Virus record (IMG/VR): IMGVR_UViG_3300030419_005350
Span: 6,200-27,961 of that record
Direction: 5' to 3' (one strand)
Source of the DNA: a virus
Length of the DNA stretch: 21,762 bases
Shown: positions 18,739 to 21,762 of the stretch, in pieces
Layout of the letters: each line of letters opens with the position of its first letter
Numbering within the stretch: the first letter of the stretch is position 1
The notes under the pieces: generated by a model
Databases searched by the model: none
What the model was told of the DNA's origin: nothing
Seen by the model: only the letters and a program-made list of their open reading frames with translations
Program-made: the position numbers and the translations under genes

Positions 18739-19536
18739 TTAAATGATACGATTTTTCTCATGTCCTACGCGAATTCGAGGATCGCACCAGATCTGATAGT
18801 CCTTATCAATAGCATCAAGACAGAATGAAACGTCTTCACCACACATGTCTTGAACAGCACCTGATTCAAAGACCTGCATTTTAGGTGCAAACCAAGGATA
18901 CTCAAGATCTTCAAAAACGCCCTTCTTAATTAAGACCCAACCGAAACCTGTGTAATCAACTGTAAAGGGTTTTGATCTTTTCGAGATGCTTTCGACGGTC
19001 TCGTGATTCATAACACCACCGTTCTTGCGGAAATCATCTTCCTCTAACCAGTGTGCTACTGAGGTCGTTTGCCCATCTTCTGTTGCATACCACCCTGCAC
19101 TGATTGGACGATCCTTTGTGGTATCAACAGTACCATCTTCCTTAACTGATTCAGCAGGTAGTGCCATATCACAAAGTTGCCAGAATTTCTCTGTGTTAAA
19201 GACAATATCCGAGTCTATCCATAGTTGGTAATCATAATTTAACTTACCATCCCACGGAACTTGCTTAGGTCCTCTGAGAACATTAGCACCTAAACACTTA
19301 CAACGTGCAAAGTTAACCATTGATGAATAGTCCTGGGATATCTGGATAGACATACCGTTCTGAACCATATCAAAGCATAACTGCACAAAGTTTTTCAGAA
19401 AGACGTAAGAACATCCACGTCCTGGAAGACAAAATACAATTGTCTTTCCTTTCATTCTTGCTTTGATAGCATCAATATCCCATTCAGGTGCTTTCTTCTT
19501 TGGGGTATTGGCTTTAACCGTAAATCCTTTTGCCAT
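18739..19536 (-). CDS. Glycosyltransferase-like protein (GT-A type, DxD motif)
   Basis: 265 residues. After a basic N-terminus, residues 32-40 (TIVFCLPGR) look like the first beta strand of a GT-A fold. YDYQLWIDSDIVF (101-113) contains a DxD motif (D108, D110) of the kind that binds the metal and sugar nucleotide. FTVDYTGFGWVLIKKGVFE (191-209) and GEDVSFC (233-239), ending in HEK (259-261), match acceptor and catalytic regions of family-2-like transferases. The likely role is modifying host or virion surface glycans, inferred from the fold. A perfect sigma70-type promoter lies just upstream. The Shine-Dalgarno (GAAGG) is about 13 nt from ATG, which is long. The gene is followed with no gap by the 28-aa and 50-aa genes. 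Confidence 0.7.
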   Translation of the reverse strand: MAKGFTVKANTPKKKAPEWDIDAIKARMKGKTIVFCLPGRGCSYVFLKNFVQLCFDMVQNGMSIQISQDYSSMVNFARCKCLGANVLRGPKQVPWDGKLNYDYQLWIDSDIVFNTEKFWQLCDMALPAESVKEDGTVDTTKDRPISAGWYATEDGQTTSVAHWLEEDDFRKNGGVMNHETVESISKRSKPFTVDYTGFGWVLIKKGVFEDLEYPWFAPKMQVFESGAVQDMCGEDVSFCLDAIDKDYQIWCDPRIRVGHEKNRII

Positions 19537-19559
19537 AATTGTTTAATACCTTCAATTCA

Positions 19560-19588
19560 ATTATACACTGATATATGTAGTGTGTCAA
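19560..19588 (-). promoter_or_regulatory. Consensus sigma70 promoter for the glycosyltransferase-like operon
   Basis: On the minus strand TTGACA (19588-19583), a 17-bp spacer and TATAAT (19565-19560) give a perfect -35/-10 pair. The -35 box overlaps the TGA stop of the preceding 75-aa gene. RNA would start near 19553, leaving a short leader before ATG 19536. A strong host-polymerase promoter suggests early expression. Confidence 0.9.
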
Positions 19589-19812
19589 TAAGAATCATCA
19601 CCGGCGGGTTCTGTATAGATTACCCTACCCGGTCCTCCCATTCCTACCTTGGGTTCCAGTTTAATATATGACAGATCTTCAATAGTATAGTCAGTCTTTA
19701 ACAGACCTACCATAACATTCAACATCTCCCATTTTTCTTCGAAATCTTCTTGGATTAGATTATGATATAAAACCTTATCTCTTGCATATATGTGATAGGT
19801 CGTATCGTTCAT
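19585..19812 (-). CDS. Conserved-looking 75-aa hypothetical protein
   Basis: 75 residues starting MNDTTYHIYARDKVLYHNL. The pattern (YHIYxxDKxLYxNLxxEDFEEKW) resembles small cyanophage proteins of unknown function that I recall only generally. Residues about 20-40 look helical, and the C-terminus has a glycine cluster (GMGGPGR, 58-64). There are no cysteines, membrane segments or catalytic motifs. Its stop lies inside the -35 box of the next promoter. There is no clear Shine-Dalgarno before ATG 19812, and the upstream DNA is AT-rich with a terminator hairpin about 40 bp away. Confidence 0.75.
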   Translation of the reverse strand: MNDTTYHIYARDKVLYHNLIQEDFEEKWEMLNVMVGLLKTDYTIEDLSYIKLEPKVGMGGPGRVIYTEPAGDDSY

Positions 19813-19850
19813 TCTATATGGGCGATTTTTTATATTTAGAAAAAGGTAAT

Positions 19851-19868
19851 AAAAGACCTTTTGGGTCT
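19851..19868 (-). terminator. Probable terminator hairpin upstream of the 75-aa gene
   Basis: AGACC-CAAAA-GGTCT in minus-strand RNA, followed by TTTATT, makes a compact 5-bp stem-loop with a short U-rich tail. On the plus strand the same stem is followed, five bases later, by seven T, so it may act in both directions. No gene ends just upstream on the minus strand. Confidence 0.55.
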
Positions 19869-20085
19869 CAGAATTTTTTTGCGATTTTTATATATACATC
19901 TCGAATTGTCACCTCTGTAGGTTAGAAAGGTTCCTTTTTTTAAGCCAAGGGGCAACGCGGCGCCGGTAGGTAACAACAACGCGGAAACAACTGCCGAATT
20001 CGTTATACTAAAACACTGCCATATTCGTGTTCGTTAAGTGTTATAAACTGTGTGTGTGCTATGTGTTACTTAGATATCATAACAT
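19869..20085. other. Non-coding stretch between two terminators
   Basis: About 215 bp without a convincing gene. It contains a GC-rich patch (about 19949-19985, with the palindrome CGGCGCCG and CAACGCGG twice) in otherwise AT-rich DNA, and two related segments, CTGCCGAATTCG and CTGCCATATTCG. Hexamers such as TATAAC occur, but none has a good -35. A small RNA is possible but not shown. Confidence 0.4.
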
Positions 20086-20116
20086 AAAAAGGGCAGAGTG
20101 TCAAGAACTCCGCCCT
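20086..20116 (-). terminator. Strong Rho-independent terminator after the 34-aa gene
   Basis: In minus-strand RNA, AGGGCGGAGT and ACTCTGCCCT form a 10-bp stem with one G-U pair and a 7-nt loop, followed by a U run (20090-20086). On the plus strand the G-U becomes an A-C mismatch and no T run follows, so it is oriented for the minus strand. It lies 24 bp after the stop of the 34-aa gene. Confidence 0.9.
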
Positions 20117-20140
20117 AATCGTGTCTTTAGTTGTTGTTAC

Positions 20141-20245
20141 TTATAGGACTGTATCTTTGGTCTCTACGATGTCATCGAGGACAGCAAGGATTTCAGTACC
20201 ATTGTTTGCATTTTCCAGCAAGAACATTGCAAAGGTTTTAGACAT
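20141..20245 (-). CDS. 34-aa hypothetical protein
   Basis: A 34-codon frame: MSKTFAMFLLENANNGTEIL, then AVLDDIVETKDTVL. It looks like an amphipathic helical mini-protein with an acidic C-terminal half and no cysteine. The FLLENxxNGxEILxVLDDI pattern recalls very short conserved proteins of T4-like cyanophages, from memory only. A strong terminator follows 24 bp later, and in-frame stops bound the ORF upstream (TAA shortly before ATG). No Shine-Dalgarno is visible. Confidence 0.65.
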   Translation of the reverse strand: MSKTFAMFLLENANNGTEILAVLDDIVETKDTVL

Positions 20246-20282
20246 TTTAGAAATGCACGGTTAGTTACACTATAGGGACACT

Positions 20283-20318
20283 TTATACGTCACCCCATAC
20301 TGATAACGAACCACGCAT
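20283..20318 (-). other. Possible 11-codon leader peptide frame
   Basis: ATG at 20318 opens MRGSLSVWGDV and a TAA stop. A good Shine-Dalgarno (AGGTG) lies 5 nt before ATG and is itself part of an inverted repeat (with ACACCT at 20348-20353). It sits between the 57-aa and 34-aa genes. It could be a leader peptide or chance. Confidence 0.3.
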
Positions 20319-20322
20319 AATA

Positions 20323-20376
20323 ACACCTGACAGATTAACACAAACTGAGGTGTAATCTGTCCTGGTATTTGTGTTA
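20323..20376 (-). promoter_or_regulatory. Three interleaved inverted repeats after the 57-aa gene
   Basis: Perfect pairs, given as plus-strand intervals: 20323-20328 with 20348-20353 (6 bp, ACACCT/AGGTGT), 20329-20337 with 20353-20361 (9 bp, GACAGATTA/TAATCTGTC) and 20336-20344 with 20368-20376 (9 bp, TAACACAAA/TTTGTGTTA). The arms run a-b-c-a'-b'-c', so the stems cross and must be alternatives or part of a pseudoknot. The middle pair can be extended with CAC/GTG and one bulged base. The outer right arm contains the stop codon of the 57-aa gene. Confidence 0.6.
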
Positions 20377-20547
20377 CCAATCCACAGGAATTGTTAGTTC
20401 TTCGATGTAACTTTCGACTGACTCATTACCACCGAGGTCGAATACTTTTTCCCAGTTAATATCCCTGGGATTAAAGTCACTTTCTACTTGAAGATCTAAC
20501 GTTATTCTATACCTTTGCTGTGTACGGTTGTAGATAGAAACTGGCAT
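20374..20547 (-). CDS. 57-aa hypothetical protein
   Basis: 57 residues starting MPVSIYNRTQQRYRITLDLQ and ending in IPVDW. The central DFNPRDINWEKVFDLGGNES segment resembles a small protein type I recall from T4-like cyanophages, without known function. It looks mixed alpha/beta with no cysteine or membrane segment. The start at 20547 has a strong Shine-Dalgarno (AGGAG, 7 nt before ATG), and a sigma70-type promoter with a T4-late element lies within 80 bp upstream. This makes it one of the better supported small genes here. Confidence 0.8.
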   Translation of the reverse strand: MPVSIYNRTQQRYRITLDLQVESDFNPRDINWEKVFDLGGNESVESYIEELTIPVDW

Positions 20548-20577
20548 AGGATTGCTCCTGGGGTGGTAACATATAGT

Positions 20578-20606
20578 ACTATAACATAACTGTGAATTAC
20601 TGTCAA
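20578..20606 (-). promoter_or_regulatory. Sigma70-type promoter for the 57-aa gene
   Basis: TTGACA (20606-20601), a 17-bp spacer and TATAGT (20583-20578) on the minus strand, 31 bp before ATG 20547. One base differs from the consensus pair. It is suited to host polymerase early in infection. Confidence 0.8.
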
Positions 20607-20615
20607 TTAGTGTCA
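20586..20615. repeat. Three tandem 10-bp repeats across the promoter -35 region
   Basis: Plus strand: ATAACTGTGA, ATTACTGTCA, ATTAGTGTCA. Neighbouring copies differ at one or two bases, and the spacing of one helical turn places them on the same DNA face. They cover the -35 box and most of the spacer, as expected of an operator. Confidence 0.5.
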
Positions 20616-20617
20616 GT

Positions 20618-20625
20618 TATTTATA
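20618..20625 (-). promoter_or_regulatory. Exact T4 late promoter element TATAAATA
   Basis: TATAAATA on the minus strand, an exact match to the T4 late consensus, lies just upstream of the sigma70 promoter of the 57-aa gene. The gene may thus be expressed both early and late. Confidence 0.6.
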
Positions 20626-20716
20626 GTACATTTGTAACACTTACCGAACCTAAACTATCGGTTCTAGTTTATACTGAACTGGTTTGGTATTAGTGTGACA
20701 AAGTATAACCGAGGTC

Positions 20717-20745
20717 TTGTACTTTTCGCTCGCTCGTGTTATACT
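20717..20745 (+). promoter_or_regulatory. Sigma70-like promoter on the plus strand
   Basis: TTGTAC (20717-20722), a 17-bp spacer and TATACT (20740-20745). The octamer CGCTCGCT occurs at 20727-20734 and again at 20747-20754, bracketing the -10 box 20 bp apart. No plus-strand gene follows; the RNA would run into the DnaA-box cluster. Confidence 0.5.
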
Positions 20746-20834
20746 ACGCTCGCTAAGATCACAACGTCTGAGCACATTTAAATGACCTAATAATCTCACT
20801 GTTTATCACATAGTAAGCACACAGTTACTATCAC

Positions 20835-21003
20835 TTATCCACATGATTTCCACACTAATTAACACCTTTTTCAACAAGTATGTGGAAAACGTATAAACAA
20901 GTGGTTCCTATTTATTAGACCATTTATAAACGTTTTTTAATGTATTTTACCCCAATTTGTATTAGTTTTCCACAGAAATACCCTCCTAGTTGTGGAAAAC
21001 TAA
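20835..21003. other. DnaA-box cluster, possible replication origin
   Basis: Five DnaA-box-like 9-mers lie in 165 bp: TTATCCACA (20835-20843, plus), ATTTCCACA (20846-20854, plus, one mismatch), and TTTTCCACA at 20881-20889 (minus), 20966-20974 (plus) and 20991-20999 (minus). TTATCCACA is the classical bacterial box. TTTTCCACA is the form I recall for cyanobacterial oriC. Between boxes three and four is an AT-rich stretch (about 20890-20965) that could unwind. No gene occupies the segment. Origin function is inferred; a DnaA-binding regulatory site is the alternative. Confidence 0.45.
20962..21003. repeat. Perfect 13-bp inverted repeat
   Basis: TTAGTTTTCCACA (20962-20974) and TGTGGAAAACTAA (20991-21003), with a 16-bp spacer. 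Each arm contains one TTTTCCACA box. A second pair, TACCCTC (20979-20985) and GAGGGTA (21004-21010), crosses it. It lies 28 bp after the stop of the 75-aa gene at 21031. Confidence 0.85.
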
Positions 21004-21030
21004 GAGGGTAAGATTAGTATGTAGTTAGTG

Positions 21031-21258
21031 TTAATTAAGCGACCAATTAATGCGTAAGTAGTCATCATCGTGCCACCTATCTTGTGCTTCTCCGTTCTCA
21101 TCTACAAATATAAATTCCTCACAAAAGTATTCAACTGATATGTTCCCTAATTCTTCACAAGCACGTAAAAGTTCACCTATTCTGTTATCATCTAAATCCA
21201 ACTCATCTATACAATAAGCAATGTCTTTTTCAAGTTGAGTTGTACATTTGTTGCTCAT
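21031..21258 (-). CDS. Acidic 75-aa hypothetical protein
   Basis: 75 residues, not recognised. Strongly acidic (ELDLDDN at 19-25, DENGEAQDRWHDDDY at 53-67), with four cysteines at 5, 16, 34 and 46 that are not in a zinc-finger spacing. Residues 7-37 look helical. It ends in INWSLN. The start at 21258 has the best Shine-Dalgarno of the window (AAGGAG, 8 nt before ATG), and the ATG overlaps the TGA stop of the 49-aa frame as ATGA. Acidic small early phage proteins often act by binding a host protein, but nothing here identifies a target. Confidence 0.8.
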   Translation of the reverse strand: MSNKCTTQLEKDIAYCIDELDLDDNRIGELLRACEELGNISVEYFCEEFIFVDENGEAQDRWHDDDYLRINWSLN

Positions 21259-21404
21259 GATTTAGTCTCCTTAGTTGATAATTTGCGATGAGATTGTGAT
21301 TCGTTTAAGTAAGGATCAGGATGGAACTTTGGGAACCTAAAATGATAATCTAATAGGATTTCTTTATAGAGGTTCTTGTACTTGGGATCGGTGTAATGGT
21401 TCAT
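21255..21404 (-). CDS. 49-aa hypothetical protein overlapping both neighbours
   Basis: A frame of 49 codons beginning MNHYTDPKYKNLYKEILLDY, then HFRFPKFHPDP. It overlaps the last 41 bp of the 59-aa gene in another frame and ends in an ATGA overlap with the 75-aa gene. The composition (aromatic and charged, ordered first 30 residues) is not that of a random AT-rich frame, and it fills what would otherwise be a 105-bp gap. There is no Shine-Dalgarno, so translation would rely on coupling. Function unknown. Confidence 0.55.
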   Translation of the reverse strand: MNHYTDPKYKNLYKEILLDYHFRFPKFHPDPYLNESQSHRKLSTKETKS

Positions 21405-21543
21405 CGGTTGTTGTGCAATAGGACTGATCAATTTGACATAGTTGTTGCATCTTATCTTGCTGTATCTTGTCTGCTTTATCTATCACATTGATGACTAAAT
21501 TAGCACCCAAGATTGTAAAGAAACCAACAAGAATAAGACGCAT
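21364..21543 (-). CDS. 59-aa protein with N-terminal signal or membrane segment
   Basis: 59 residues. Positions 1-22 (MRLILVGFFTILGANLVINV and on) form a hydrophobic segment after a single Arg, fitting a signal peptide or membrane anchor. The rest is polar (KADKIQQDKMQQ) with two cysteines, C36 and C43, that could form a disulfide outside the cytoplasm. No family recognised. The start lies 7 bp after the stop of the 60-aa gene, with no Shine-Dalgarno of its own. An inner-membrane or periplasmic role is inferred from the hydrophobic segment only. Confidence 0.6.
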   Translation of the reverse strand: MRLILVGFFTILGANLVINVIDKADKIQQDKMQQLCQIDQSYCTTTDEPLHRSQVQEPL

Positions 21544-21550
21544 TGTTTTA

Positions 21551-21733
21551 CTAGTAGTTGTTTAATGTTCTCATGGGTTTGTATAACTCCCATGAATTAT
21601 TCCATTCATCGTATAACTTAGCACTATCAATATTGTCTGGATTCCACTCACCTAATTCAGTGGGTTGGTTGTTAGTTTTTGTTTGATTTGTTTGATTGTT
21701 GTTGTTCATTTGATTCATAGTATTAGGGGACAT
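21551..21733 (-). CDS. Asn/Gln-rich small protein, start uncertain
   Basis: From ATG 21733 the frame encodes 60 residues. Residues 6-23 are almost only Asn, Gln, Thr and Met (low complexity), followed by a more ordered acidic part (GEWNPDNIDSAKLYDEWNNS). No Shine-Dalgarno precedes this ATG, and the frame has no stop upstream as far as the window edge, so the true start may lie outside or at an internal Met. Not recognised. It leads a run of overlapping small genes. Confidence 0.55.
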   Translation of the reverse strand: MSPNTMNQMNNNNQTNQTKTNNQPTELGEWNPDNIDSAKLYDEWNNSWELYKPMRTLNNY

Positions 21734-21762
21734 AAAAAAATAACTTAGGAGAGGGATTAACC

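Noticed and set aside
19895-19950. Possible tRNA T-loop (TTCGAGA) on the minus strand
   Set aside because: The flanking bases do not form a T stem and no acceptor or anticodon arm was found.
19836-19979. Minus-strand open frame from a TTG start, about 47 aa, containing KKGTFLTYRGDNS
   Set aside because: No ATG or GTG start and no Shine-Dalgarno. It reads straight through the terminator hairpin at 19851-19868, and its C-terminal part is low-complexity Lys/Arg/Phe from AT-rich DNA. A faint likeness to small phage proteins was not enough.
20740-20870. Two 12-codon minus-strand frames starting ATGTGG and ATGTGC
   Set aside because: Too short, without ribosome sites or context; expected by chance.
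20844-20897. Plus-strand frame of 17 codons (MISTLINTFFNKYVENV) in the DnaA-box region
   Set aside because: No Shine-Dalgarno, very short, on the opposite strand to every gene, and made of the DnaA-box sequences themselves.
20890-20930. AATAAATA (20909-20916) and TATAAATG (20921-20928) on the minus strand as late promoters
   Set aside because: No gene starts within 350 bp downstream, and the stretch is AT-rich enough to give such matches by chance.

Overview
The window reads as a structural and accessory segment of a T4-like marine cyanophage (cyanomyovirus). Every gene I can support lies on the minus strand, so the text runs right to left in transcription order. The phage type rests on recognisable T4 baseplate proteins (gp25, gp6, gp8) in T4 order, a giant virion protein of the cyanophage type between gp6 and gp8, many tiny genes, AT-rich DNA and T4-late-type TATAAATA/AATAAATA elements. 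A cyanobacterial host is an inference, supported by TTTTCCACA (cyanobacterial-type DnaA box) sites in the intergenic DNA.

Layout, transcription order. (1) 21762-21031: a chain of four very small genes that abut or overlap (60+ aa Asn/Gln-rich, 59 aa with an N-terminal hydrophobic segment, 49 aa hidden in a third frame, 75 aa acidic with a strong Shine-Dalgarno). (2) 21030-20548: about 480 bp without a gene. It holds a cluster of DnaA-box-like 9-mers, a perfect 13-bp inverted repeat, an AT-rich core, a plus-strand sigma70-like promoter pointing into the cluster, and minus-strand early and late promoters for the next gene. (3) 20547-20141: small genes of 57 and 34 aa, separated by a segment with three interleaved inverted repeats and an 11-codon open frame, ending at a strong terminator. 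(4) 20085-19813: mostly empty DNA with a second terminator. (5) 19812-18489: a 75-aa gene, then a perfect consensus TTGACA-N17-TATAAT promoter driving a glycosyltransferase-like protein, a 28-aa single-membrane-span peptide and a 50-aa basic protein, closed by a GAAA-tetraloop terminator. (6) 18442-1: a 66-aa gene followed by the baseplate block gp25, gp6, a 4785-aa giant protein and gp8 (cut by the window edge).

How the genes work together: gp25, gp6 and gp8 are baseplate wedge subunits. The giant protein sits exactly where T4 has gene 7, and its N-terminus resembles the P2 gpI/gp7 wedge type. I infer that it anchors in the wedge and projects a very long beta-rich, repeat-built body containing a YHYH domain. 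Late-type promoter elements precede gp25 and the 66-aa gene, as expected for virion genes. The small-gene block uses consensus host-type promoters, as expected for early genes. No tRNA, CRISPR array, insertion sequence or integrase was seen.
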